In this document: positions 54,179 through 64,000 of the stretch, piece after piece
Position numbering within the stretch: position 1 is the stretch's first letter
Layout of the letters: each line of letters begins with the position of its first letter
Origin: Talaromyces rugulosus
Lineage: Eukaryota > Ascomycota > Eurotiomycetes > Eurotiales > Trichocomaceae
Assembly (NCBI RefSeq): GCF_013368755.1
Contig: NC_049566.1
Span: forward strand, 62,001 to 126,000
Direction: 5' to 3'
DNA length: 64,000 bases
Notes under the pieces: generated by a model
What the model was told of the DNA's origin: nothing
The model's database searches: none
Seen by the model: the letters and a program-made list of their open reading frames with translations, nothing else
Made by a program: the position numbers and the translations under genes

Positions 54179-56010
54179 ATGAACCATCTCTACGAGTCAG
54201 TCACAAGCTCAGAACCGCAGAATGACAAGGTTTTGGGGGAAGAGATCAAAAGACCGTTGAGAAAGGGAGAATTATTCTGTCTGGCGATCAGCATGGGAAG
54301 GTTCGATTCTGTTCCTCGTCTGGTCCGACTGTTGCTAACTAAGCTCCAGTCTACAAGTGACCTGGGTGACTATTATGGCGGAAGGCTCAGTAAGTGGGCT
54401 GCGTGATGGGTGATTAGATATGGGCCTCTTTAATCCTCTGTAGCCGTTTCTTCTCTCCCTCGGACTTGTACCGTCCCTTGTCTCCCTGGTCTGGCTTGCC
54501 GGCCCAGTATGCGGCACCCTCCTCCAACCATTCATCGGATACAAGAGTGATACGTGTACTCACCGATGGGGCCGTCGAAAGCCATATATAATATACGGAA
54601 CGCTGGTTGCAGTATTTTCTATCAATATGCTGGCGTGGACTAGCGAGACAATGCGACTGACTTGCTGCCTGCTGGGTGTCAATCCGTATAACCTAGTTTG
54701 ATAACCAAATCGCTAGCAATTTTCTGGGTCTGGGCATGAATATCTCGCTTCAGCCAGTTCAAGCAGGCCTCAGAGAACTCACTGTAGATCACTATCCAGA
54801 TAGGCAACAGGCTGAAGCTGGCACATTTACCAGCTGCATCATTCTCATTGGCAGTTTGATCGGTTACGGCGCTGGGTTCCCGAAAATTCCCATTCCAAGT
54901 GTGCACGGGTTGATCGAGAATATACAGTTCAAAGGCCTTTGTCTGATTGCCTTTCTAAGTCTGGGAAGTACTGTAGCAATTACTTGCTACTTTACGAGAG
55001 AGAGAAGCCTAGCAACAAGCCACTAACTCCAAAAGATGATTCACGCTTAGCAAGTGTTCCGGGAAGTTTACAAAACAGCAGCAGATCTTCCTCCAACAGT
55101 GAAGATGGTTTGTCTTGTCCAGTTCTTCTCTTGGCTAGCTTGGTTTCCTTTTTTGTTTTACGGCGCGACGTATGTTCTCTGTCTCAGTCGGGAGAATCCC
55201 GTAACTAATCTTCAAAACCACAGATACCTGAGCAAACTTTGTCGGTTGAGCTCATTCCTGATGTTGCGTTTTCTATTAACCATAAATCCACCATAGACAA
55301 GTCCAACATTCTCCTTATCAAAAATGGGGCCTCCTTCCAACCAGTTCTACAACGCACTGCATGAATAGTCCTTACGACATGGCACATTAGCATTGGTGCT
55401 ATTCTCATGCGTCGCATTGCTAGCCAACCTTGCTCTTCCGTACCTAACTCATGACCGCCGTGCCGGTAGAATGCGGGACGTGACTCGTATGGAGATTGCA
55501 GGGAGTCTTATCAAGAGGCACATGACCCTCCCTCGTGTGTAGATGGTTTCTCACATTCTGACTTCAGTATGTCTCTTTAGATTGACTGTGAGAGAGTCCT
55601 TCATATCATCTATGGTATTTGTCGCTATTCTCGGGATTTCTTGGGGTCTCACGCAATTGGTACCTTTCGCAATCATCGGAGCGGGGATTTCTGAAGAGTC
55701 TATCCCGAGCCGCTTGTATCTTGATCAATCCACGACTGTACCGAAACCTATCTCTTCTTCTGACTCGCTTCCCACGAGCGATGAACTTGACATGGAGAAG
55801 CAACAGTTCTCATCGGAGCATTCCCTCAGTCCAGCACGGTCAATGGCTGCCACCGCAATGGGGGTCCATAACATTGCAATCTCCTTACCGCAGATATGCT
55901 CCTCCATTATGAGCAGTCTTATATTTACCATTTCCAGCTGACTTAATCTCGGACCAACAGCGACGCTGGCATGGGTATTGCGATGGGGGGTTGTGGGAGC
56001 TGCTTATCTA
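54179..56010 (+). pseudogene. sucrose-type (SUT/GPH-like) MFS transporter, broken
   Basis: ATG 54,179 begins MNHLYESVTSSEPQNDK. With two short introns (about 54,299-54,349 and 54,390-54,443) the first part reads clean: [63 protein letters not shown], typical of fungal sucrose/alpha-glucoside carriers of the SUT class. Later blocks, NISLQPVQAGLRELTVD, VKMVCLVQFFSWLAWFPF, and the last helices with LTQLVPFAIIGAGISEE (about 55,650), lie in different frames. At least two shifts (near 54,733 and between 54,990 and 55,055) and stops around 55,295 are not explained by introns. Most likely a pseudogene; it could be rechecked with RNA data. Confidence 0.7.
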
Positions 56011-56189
56011 GGTCGGGGTATCTAGTTGAGTGGAAGTTGAAACCGTGTCTAGAACTAGCTTCAAGGCTTCAACTTTCTACTTGATAAAAATAAATCGGCA
56101 TAGTTTGACTTGTAATCTCTTGCATATTATACGAGCCAACAGCCTCACCAGAAAAGCACTGCTGTTTTGGCTAGTCAGCTTAACGTATA

Positions 56190-56450
56190 TGATGATAGCT
56201 GCTCAAGCCGCTTTCCACCACCCCACCCCTTTCCAAGGCCCGGTGCATCAATCGCAACCCATACAAACAATGATAGATGTGATACTTGCGCGTTGTGCAA
56301 CTAAATTCGCCCAGAGGCCGTTCTGACAACACTTCGTAGCTTTTAATTGGGAGCTGTGCATCCTCATCGTAGTAAAATGTCTCCAAGGCGTCCTCAAAGA
56401 ATTCCGCGCTCAGGTCTGCATTATAGCATTATCTTCCGTGGTCGTGGTCT
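56190..56450 (-). pseudogene. fragment of the RiPP-locus HxxHC membrane-protein family
   Basis: The minus strand encodes CYNADLSAEFFEDALETFYY, then RKYHIYHCLYGLRLMHRALE and SGLSSYHH. This is the C-terminal half of the family represented at 43.9-47.6 kb (C-x-D-x-E after the Trp motif, then HxxHC with R-x-x-HRA). The 5' half with the transmembrane segment and CGxxxxEA motif is missing, and a stop lies just upstream. A fourth, isolated copy. Confidence 0.6.
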
Positions 56451-58028
56451 CTGCAATACCTTCAATACGGGTGGTCCCGACTCGTATCTCCGAAGACGAA
56501 CTACATAATTAAGACAAAGAGCAAAAATGCGAAAAAAAAAAAGGCACCAATCGTATCCAACAGACAAGGTATAGGATTGATGATTACGTGTGCGAAAACC
56601 GGCTCCACCTATGACTTGCGCTCTCCAACCTTTTACTTACACTCCACTTTCCATGAAAGTCATCAAAGTTTAATGGTTATGGTTTAACACTAATTTATCA
56701 AAAAGATTCATCAGGCAAGACCTGGCTATCGGGTACATTTTGATGGACGTCAACCAAAAACACCACATCCCGAGGTCTCCTCGATCACTGCGAACATTAT
56801 ATCCATAAATGTTCAAAATAAAAAGCGAATCTTTAGAGATATTAGATGAGTCGCGAATAGCGAGATATAAGCTTTAGTGTCGTGCTGCGCGTCTTCGTGG
56901 TGACATCTGGAGTGTTACTAATCCAGACTGTTTAATGCGACTCTCTGTTGCTTTCGCTGTTACATACGTTTGACGGTGAGAATGGGATTCTTCTTATAAA
57001 GGACATGTATACAAACTCTGACTTTCTTATATATATATATTTTTTAAAAGTAATGGATATATATTAATAACACTGTACCGGATTTAGACGATATATTTTT
57101 TTTTCATAATAAATCTTCGGACGATTGCAGTGGGCAATAGGTTTTGGTGGCCAACTAGTCTATGCTATCACGACGAGTGATGATGTATGGGGGTGTATAA
57201 CACAGTATGATCGAGACTTACATATTAACGCTAACAAATAATATTGAGGATAGTTTTTGAAGAATTTCTGGGATGTCTACTTTAAATTGATATATACTTA
57301 TAGGACGAAATCATTCGTATACGAGGCGGGTGAGAACCCCGGCTAGCCTGTTACCCCTTTTCAATGTTAAGTCTGAGTTCTGCCTTATGTATTTATAAAG
57401 CATTGGACAAAAGGTTTCTGATTTAGAAACTAAGGATAACTGGGGGACTAGTCTAAGCTTATTCTTAGCGTAATATAAGACGACAAAAGTAAATTGGTTT
57501 AATGACAGGTTAAATTCGTGGCGATTCTTCGACACTGTAAACTGTGTCTCTAAACGCAGAAAATACGCATCTTTTGGATGGACAAAGCACCGGCTTATCC
57601 AACATTTGAATGTCTTTGTTTTTGTTGTTGAGCGAATGGGATGGCTGATCCACATTCCCGATTCGGAAAATGGTGTTAGTTAATATTACCAATGTTCAGC
57701 CCCAGAGTGAGACCTTGTCAGATCAGTTTTAACCAACCAAAGAAGAGGAACGCAGCAAAATATTACAGAAATGGAAGTTCGAAGGGTTGAAACTCGACGG
57801 AAGTGAACTACTTAGTATTTCCATTTACGTATATGAAGGTGCCACTTTCCAATTAGGATCTAGCTTCTACCTTGCTTCTAAGTTTGGTTTAAATTTATGC
57901 TACAGCATATACAATATAAATATTGGGGGAATACCGCCCTTTTTCTACGAATTAGTGGTTCTCTCCCCCCCTTTTTACATTATATAGACGACCGAATTCA
58001 CCTAGCAAGGCACACTGGTTGATACAAG
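56451..58028. other. intergenic, no recognised gene
   Basis: AT-rich with simple TATATATA and poly-A/T runs (for example 57,031-57,048). Open frames at 57,311-57,692 (minus) and 57,787-57,987 (plus) have no recognised motif. Confidence 0.45.
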
Positions 58029-59302
58029 ATGCGTACTTTAACTGTTCTGTCGTTTGTCGCTGCTGTGACTGGCTATCGCATCAATCCTCACTTGCGGGAA
58101 GAAAACTCATCGACATGCTTCCCTCTGCAGTCGGCTACATTCCACAACTCCACAACCGCCCCGGATATGACGCGATCAGAGTGGTGGTGCTCTGCAGAGC
58201 AAACATATGGCTTTCTGGGGTTTTCCTATCCGATCGAAGATGACTGCGATGGCGAACCTTACTCCCTCATCGAGTCGGATTTCGCGTCAATGAAGAATGA
58301 CTTTGGCGCTTCAATGGCGCGCGCTTATTTGCCCGGCTGCTATACGGACGATATTTGGGAACGAATTATCAAAGCTGGTATTGAATATGACATGGGTGTT
58401 ATTTTTCAAGTTGCTTGGCCTCTGAATGGTGATCCCGTATGTTTTTATGCAATACAGACGATGAGCCGGGACTCCCTGCTCGGAAAAACGCATCGAATAG
58501 GGAATTATTAGTTCACATTCATTGATGTTGCTAACAATTTTTTTTGATAACAAGGATTCGTGGTGGAGCAAAATTCAAGATTCAATTCTCGATACCCTTG
58601 CCAACAGCTCCTACGCCGAGATTGCACCATTCGTCGTTCACAGTATTGAATTCGGAACCGAGCCTATTGGGGATACTGACGGAGGTAGCTACGATAATTT
58701 TGAAGGATATTTGTCTAAATTCAAAGACCTTGTCAAACCGTATGGAATACCTGTTGGTATTTCCGAGGACTGGGATCGTCCAGGGATTATGAGCTCGGAC
58801 AACGGCAACTCCCTGGGTCCAGTCGGGGAAACGATTGCAAACTTGAGTGATTGCGTGCATGCACATGTCATGCCATATTATCATGATGATTTGACAGAGG
58901 CTGATTCGTGGAACTACATCAAAAATCAAGTTCAATGGTTGAAAAGCAACGTGAACTTGCCAATCTTGATATCTGAGGTCAGTTAGCTTGGATTGAGTGT
59001 ATTACGTTGCAGCTGGGGCCACCGACGCGATGTAAAAGTTTCACTAACGTGAAGAATAGACACAATGGGCCTGGGCATATAATGATGGTCACGCAGGTGG
59101 CCATGTTACCGGCCCCGATTCCTGCGACTGCGGCGAAGAACAGTATACCAATTACTGGCAAAACTTTGACGATAATTGTCAATTTTTTAAACAAAACCAA
59201 GTTGGATGGTTTCTCCATTCTTGGCAGCAGGAAGGGACCTTTGACATGAAAAAAGACGATGGATCGTATGCTATTCCGAATTGGGTACCTACAAAATGCT
59301 AA
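58029..59302 (+). CDS. secreted GH17-family glucan endo-1,3-beta-glucosidase-like protein, 357 aa
   Basis: Exons 58,029-58,436, 58,555-58,977 and 59,060-59,302; introns 118 and 82 bp (GTATGT...AACAAG, GTCAGT...GAATAG), all phase 0. Signal peptide MRTLTVLSFVAAVTG (1-15). Family landmarks: FGASMARAYLPGCYT, VIFQVAWPLNGDP, APFVVHSIEFGTEPIGD with probable acid/base Glu172, YGIPVGISEDWDRPGI, HAHVMPYYH, ISETQWAWAYN with probable nucleophile Glu277, QVGWFLHSW, and a C-terminal NWVPTKC. It would cut or remodel beta-1,3-glucan of the cell wall outside the cell. All expected motifs are present, so the gene looks functional. Confidence 0.85.
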
Positions 59303-59738
59303 TAACGCATTCTACACCGGATACTTAGCATCACATTGAACAAGTTAGTTATCAGATGTACTCATTCAATATTCCGGATTGGAATACTTAACTTAGTGCG
59401 CTTTGGTAGAATAGACTATAAAAGTGTAAAGAAAAACTCCCCGATTTCACTCACCAGCATCTCGACCACAAGTTATTAGCCCTTCGTTCCCTCGCATGAG
59501 GAATTTCAACTTCTATGATTCCGACTATATTTGAAGCGGTATACTTTTACTAAATTTGGACGACAACAAACGTATTACAAGAAAACCTAACGGAGAGAAG
59601 AGTAGATAGGGTAGCCTATCAACGTGCTATATTGATAACCATGGACAAAATTTCTCGAGAGCTGTATGCTCAGGTCCTAATCCATACCGCAGAAAAATAC
59701 AATAATGATGTGCAGGAGAAGGTCACGAGGACAGCATC
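59303..59738. other. intergenic
   Basis: 3' flank of the glucanase gene. A short plus-strand frame at 59,641 (MDKISRELYAQ) is opposite the downstream flank of the AKR relic and unsupported. Confidence 0.4.
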
Positions 59739-60050
59739 CTAAAGGTGGTAAACAGGTTCGGAATCTTCAACCGTGACACAAACGACGTTGATGGCATCAG
59801 CTAGGTCTGTCGGAAGTGGCCTAGCCACAATTGCATCGAGAGTGTTGTATAGCTGCTCCCTTTGGGAGACAGCAAAGATAATCGCATCTCGATCGATATT
59901 TTCCATTTAATATACTATAGAAAGTTGCCCATCACAGCGCAGCTGCATGTCCGCTAAGTTATGCTTCTCAGCGGCATCTCGAACGGCGGATACTGAGGCC
60001 TGGGCGGCAGGCTGGCCGTAAATGCTACTATACAGTTTTACAACGGGGTT
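59739..60050 (-). pseudogene. aldo-keto reductase (AKR7-like) C-terminal relic
   Basis: After an ATATTAG acceptor-like site at 60,051 the minus strand reads SSIYGQPAAQASVSAVRDAA, EKHNLADMQLRC, an in-frame TAA at 59,909-59,907 (a Gln codon changed by C-to-T would fit), then DAIIFAVSQREQLYNTLDAI and PLPTDLADAINVV. This matches the end of AKR7-type reductases (R-W-x-x-H-H-S, DGVIIG-S-x-x-QL-x-x-NL, GPLP). The Trp-His region is degraded and no N-terminal barrel is visible. Confidence 0.55.
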
Positions 60051-61222
60051 CTAATATTACATCAAAAAGGGAAAGAAAGAAAGTTATTGCCCCTGGTTCA
60101 ACCTGCCTGATTACTCCACCGTGAGCCAGTTCTAGTGTTATGTGAAAAAAGGCCACCTGCTGCAGGGCTTATATAAAGGGTCAATATTAGAAGAATGTGT
60201 AGTTTAGGTACATGGCGTAGCTACAGGCCAAAAAAGTGATATTATGTTCACACAAGAGTGCAAATGGTTCCTTTTCAATAGCTCTCACGATCGCGTTATA
60301 ATGTCCATCAAGTAGGATGGAAGTAAGTAAGATGTATGGGATTCACATGTTGTATTCATAAATACCTTACTGGACCACTAGCAAACCTCATTGCAATAGC
60401 CTTTCTCTCTTATACTCAATTATCGAATTCACTGACGGAAAATGTACATCTTTTCTTTTCTTCAAAGACACGCTGACACTCACAGCAATGTCTGAAATTG
60501 TGAGGTGTAGGGCTTTGATAAATAAAAGCCTTTCAGTATCTCCATGCGATTTTGTCAATGTAGTCGATCTCATTGCACTGTAGTTAACTAGGGATGTTGA
60601 TTATGCAGTGCCATGAATTGTGGCACTGAAAGGAGTATTTTTTCTAGATGTTGTGCCACATGTTAACCAACCTCTGCCGACGGTCTATACCTAGAACGAT
60701 ATATGTCTCTAAATTGATAATTCAAGTATGGCTGTAATCCAGTAGAATAGTGGGATTTAACAATAATAAGTCACTTTAGGGTCAGTCCTTCAATTTTGTA
60801 CTCAAACGTGTTTAGAATAGCCTGTACGGTTCTTGCTCCCTATGGACCTATCCGTAGAGAATTTTGTCGGATCATATTATAGAACTCGCTTATTCCTTTA
60901 AGTAGACCAGAAGATCTTTTTTTTTTTCAGTTTTCACTATTTTATTTTCCTATATTTGAGCGGGGAAGCCCCCCAACCTTCGACGGCCACCGCCATCACG
61001 GTTGTTGATGTTTTGAATACCTTGAGCAAATTCATTTAATATTGGTTAACTAATGACCCAGTCACAGGACAGTAGTAACCTAGTTTTGTACTGTTAAGCA
61101 GTAGTGTAGTTAAGTACAATCATTGAATACAACATAAACATTGAGAAGGTTCCTTTCTGGACCGTCTTGGAGCATATCTTTCGTGAAAGCGATCCCTTGG
61201 TCATAACAGGATTGGTAAGTAA
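60051..61222. other. intergenic
   Basis: Short frames only. Contains poly-T runs (near 60,918) and no motif. The N-terminal part of the AKR gene was looked for and not found. Confidence 0.4.
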
Positions 61223-62402
61223 TTACTGACAACCTCCAAGTCTAACACTTTCAGCATAAAGTTCGTAGGTGTCCGCATTCATGGCAGCTTGATCTGCGCT
61301 CAGAGCCTCGCAGTCATCGTGCCCATAGGCATAATCCGATGTTCCAAACAGGTGAGCTAAGGGCTAAGATTAGCAAATGGAAGTTTCAATTGATTGTATC
61401 CACGGGAAATGGCCTTACTCATCTCGTGGAGAATTGCCCCAGCCTTATCATAATCACTAGCCTCACAATCGCCTGCGAATTCCCCCAAATCCCAATATCC
61501 CCCATTAGGGCATGGGATAATAACATTATCAGGTGTAATAGTGACAGCTAAGGCACTATCTCCGTTATCTCCACAAGCACCATATGTGTCGGAACATGAT
61601 ATGGTGAAGCCAGTGGATTGAGCATTGATTACTTGGCCGTAGATTGAATCGGTCGTTGATGATTGGCCAGCATCCTTGAACCAATTGATCCAGTAGTCAT
61701 CCTCGTTTGCCTCCGCCTGTTGTGCTGCCGATGCCATGGCTATGGCGTCATTCACGGAGGTCTGCAGATCTGTCTGTTGGTCGGCGGAACAATTTTCAAT
61801 TCCCAAGTCTCGTCTTTGAATGGACGCGGCGGGAGAAGTTTTTGAGAAGTGTTCAGATGCGGCTTTCATCTGGTTAGGAACAATGGCTACCTTCTGGGAT
61901 ACGACACCTGGACAGAAAGACATGTCCTTGAGATTAGATGGTATGGTCTCGCCCATGACATACTTCAAGTGCTGAAGTGCTGTAACCTTGGCGTTGGATA
62001 CGCCGTCGAGTTTGTGAGATACGGCAGCATTGACAATGGTGCTAACTGCCTGGCCGGAGCCGAGACGCTGGAACATGGAGGATGAAGGGTTGCTTTGCTT
62101 ATAGTCGACGTAAGCCCCACTGAAATCCAGTTCTTTATCATCTAATTACGCGTATGCGTCAGTAGATTCAATGTGGTCAATCAAGGCCAAAACCAACCTT
62201 CACCCTGAACCAGCAACTTTCTCACAGGTCGCGTATCTAGAACAGTATTTCCTTTGAAGAACGTGACTGTTTTGTCTGCTTGGTTGGTGATCGTAACATT
62301 GACATTATGGTCATCAACGTTGGATATCTCCACAGACAATGGACAAGTATTGGCTGCGACGAATGCGCCCCACGAAACGAGAAGAATTGACCTCAGTGCC
62401 AT
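61223..62402 (-). CDS. deuterolysin-type zinc metalloprotease (M35), 353 aa
   Basis: Exon 1 62,402-62,198, intron 56 bp, exon 2 62,141-61,419, intron 62 bp (61,357-61,418, GTAAGG...CCTTAG), exon 3 61,356-61,223. Signal peptide MALRSILLVSWGAFVAA. The propeptide ends near SIQRRDLG, a dibasic maturation site. The mature domain starts with ENCSADQQTDLQTSVNDAI and has the conserved Cys pattern. The zinc motif is HEMTH (307-311): HEM and one base come from exon 2, the rest from exon 3. It is followed by GTSDYAYGHDDC, whose Asp317 is the third aspzincin ligand, and NADTYELYAE. Secreted neutral protease with preference for basic nuclear proteins in known members. Length is normal for the family and the gene looks intact. 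Confidence 0.9.
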
Positions 62403-64000
62403 TGTGACCTGATGTTGATAGTAGAAGCTTCCTAATAATACCCTGCGATTTTACTGATACTAGACGGGAATTCTCCAGGGGATTACAAGAGCTATATATG
62501 CTGACATAGAAGCTAGGAAAACCCTGGTTTTCTTGGCTTAAACATGTTCGTTTTGATTAAAGTTGTGTATTAGTATCTCACATCAAACATATAGAGAACC
62601 AATAGCAGGTGTTGGTGCTAGTTCGAACTTCTTGGTAGATTAGACTGCAACCCAGCCCCTGAGATTAGTTCACAATTAGGTATTGATAAACGACCCCATT
62701 ATTATAGCTAATGTGCCTTTGTTACAACGCATTTGGTCGCCTGATCTCAGAACATCGTAAAATGTAACACCAAGATTCGTATAGGTCTTGGCATTCTTTG
62801 CGACTTCGGATTTCATTATATTTTGTGCTAAAAATGAGTGAAAGTGCTATTAGGTACTTATTTTTTTTGATTTTTTGATTCATTGACAAAAATAGGGCCG
62901 GTTTCGTTAAAAGAAGCATGATTAGCCTGCATGGATAAAAAAAAGGAATTGATGCGGAAACCACCCTCTAACCCAAACCATCGTAGACTTAAAATCAGAT
63001 TTCCTAGTAAAATTAGTAGTTTTAATCATCTAATCCTAATTTAGAATTTTCAACTAACCATTATTTATAATAATATATTAAGGCTAAAATTTTGTAAAAA
63101 TATATATATATATAAAATAAAAAATATAGGATTAATTAATTTAATTTAAGCTTACTATTATAGTAAAAGATATAACTACCCTGTGGAATAGGCCAATATA
63201 AGCAGCGATAGAGTGTTTGTCGAACTAGCACTTATTTATAGTAGACAGAGTCAAATATATATAAAACATCAAACAATCGTTGCAATTCCATTCAATTCAC
63301 TACCTCTGTTTTCTGACTTGTTCGCCCATACATACATGAAAAGAATCCTAGAGCCTCTCTAGGAACCATATAGTTTCCAGAGACCAGAGAAACCTGTGAA
63401 GTGCCAGGCCCGGGTATGCCTGATTCGGCTTACAACGGCCTACAGAACCCCCGCAGGGAGTGGCTTGATCTAATACATCACAAAGGATGTAAGTAAAATT
63501 TTTAGACTAAGATAAAGTGATTAAAACAACTAGGAATTTACTAGGAAATTTAATTTCAAGACTACACCAGTTTAGGAAAGGGGGTGGTGTCCGCATCAAT
63601 TCCCTAAAAAAAAATTCACGATTTTCAAGTTTGTGGAGATTGGGGTCCATTATGTCCAATGCAACGCACAATAATAATACGGACCCCGCGGAATATCTCA
63701 GTGGCAAACACTTAAATTCTCACCCCAATAAAACTATCATGATGTAAGCTTACCAGCATGTTCCTGAAAGGATGAGTCTGGAAACCGCGAAGTAAACAAG
63801 ATATAGCGTAGTGACAATCAGTCTCGACCTAATCACATATACATGTAGTTTAACAAGCCTTGTAGTCCACCAACCATGTTATTTAGCGAATGTGCTTATA
63901 AACCTAGCGGAGAAGTGAGTCCCTAGTAGGCGCCCGGAGGGGGCCTCATTGGCGCCTCGCAGGCCTTGGGGGCCGACATGGGAATCTCTCGTTTCGGTCC
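62403..64000. other. no recognised gene to the window end
   Basis: First about 250 bp is the protease promoter. 62,990-63,180 is very AT-rich with a TATATATATATA run. Frames at 62,722-62,964 (minus) and 63,507-63,747 (both strands) have no motif. The last 80 bp are GC-rich. Confidence 0.45.

Noticed and set aside
61357..62076. Deuterolysin with lost zinc site (HEMSK) ending at 61,357
   Set aside because: A normal intron at 61,357-61,418 restores HEMTH, GTSD and the usual C-terminus.

Overview
The window reads as a filamentous ascomycete genome, most probably a Eurotiomycete (Aspergillus or Penicillium type). This rests on short GT-AG introns of about 50-120 bp, families known mainly from such fungi (UstYa/DUF3328, deuterolysin, GH17 glucanase, YDR124W-like helical bundle, NLR with near-identical TPRs), and transposon relics with C-to-T/G-to-A nonsense changes that look like repeat-induced point mutation (RIP). 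No rRNA, tRNA or CRISPR was recognised. Species placement is inference.

Layout. 1-20.2 kb is gene-sparse accessory sequence: the C-terminal part of an NLR with about 15 near-identical 42-aa TPRs (cut by the window edge), a PD-(D/E)xK-like protein, a YDR124W-like protein of the type in the A. fumigatus hrmA-associated cluster, several small orphan genes, a membrane-anchored kinase-like protein and a chromodomain-like protein, with minisatellites between them. At about 20.17 kb base composition changes abruptly. From there to about 40.2 kb is an AT-rich island of decayed retroelements (Ty3/gypsy RT, gag and protease relics, LTR-like termini). Two intact and apparently identical 3,814-bp hAT transposons sit in it in opposite orientation (22,617-26,430 and 33,636-37,449).

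40.4-50.7 kb is the most interesting part: a compact, previously unassigned-looking RiPP (dikaritin/ustiloxin-type) locus. A two-exon precursor gene (43,284-43,612) encodes a secretory leader and two copies of a GDATALYAYI-type repeat separated by a Kex2-like KR site. Divergent to it lie two UstYa/DUF3328 genes. A GNAT acetyltransferase and three tandem, partly broken members of an uncharacterised membrane-protein family with an HxxHC motif follow, then a secreted beta-helix protein and a six-cysteine secreted protein. The expected chemistry is Kex2 cleavage of the repeats in the secretory pathway and oxidative macrocyclisation by the UstYa proteins. The product is inferred, not known.

51.0-53.35 kb holds a TA-flanked MITE and, 14 bp further on, a pogo-like transposon with a mutated DDE site. 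54.2-60.1 kb holds a broken sucrose-type transporter gene, a fragment of the RiPP-associated membrane family, an intact GH17 glucanase-like gene and an aldo-keto reductase relic. 61.2-62.4 kb encodes a deuterolysin (M35) whose zinc-binding HExxH is completed only by splicing. The last 1.6 kb shows nothing recognisable.
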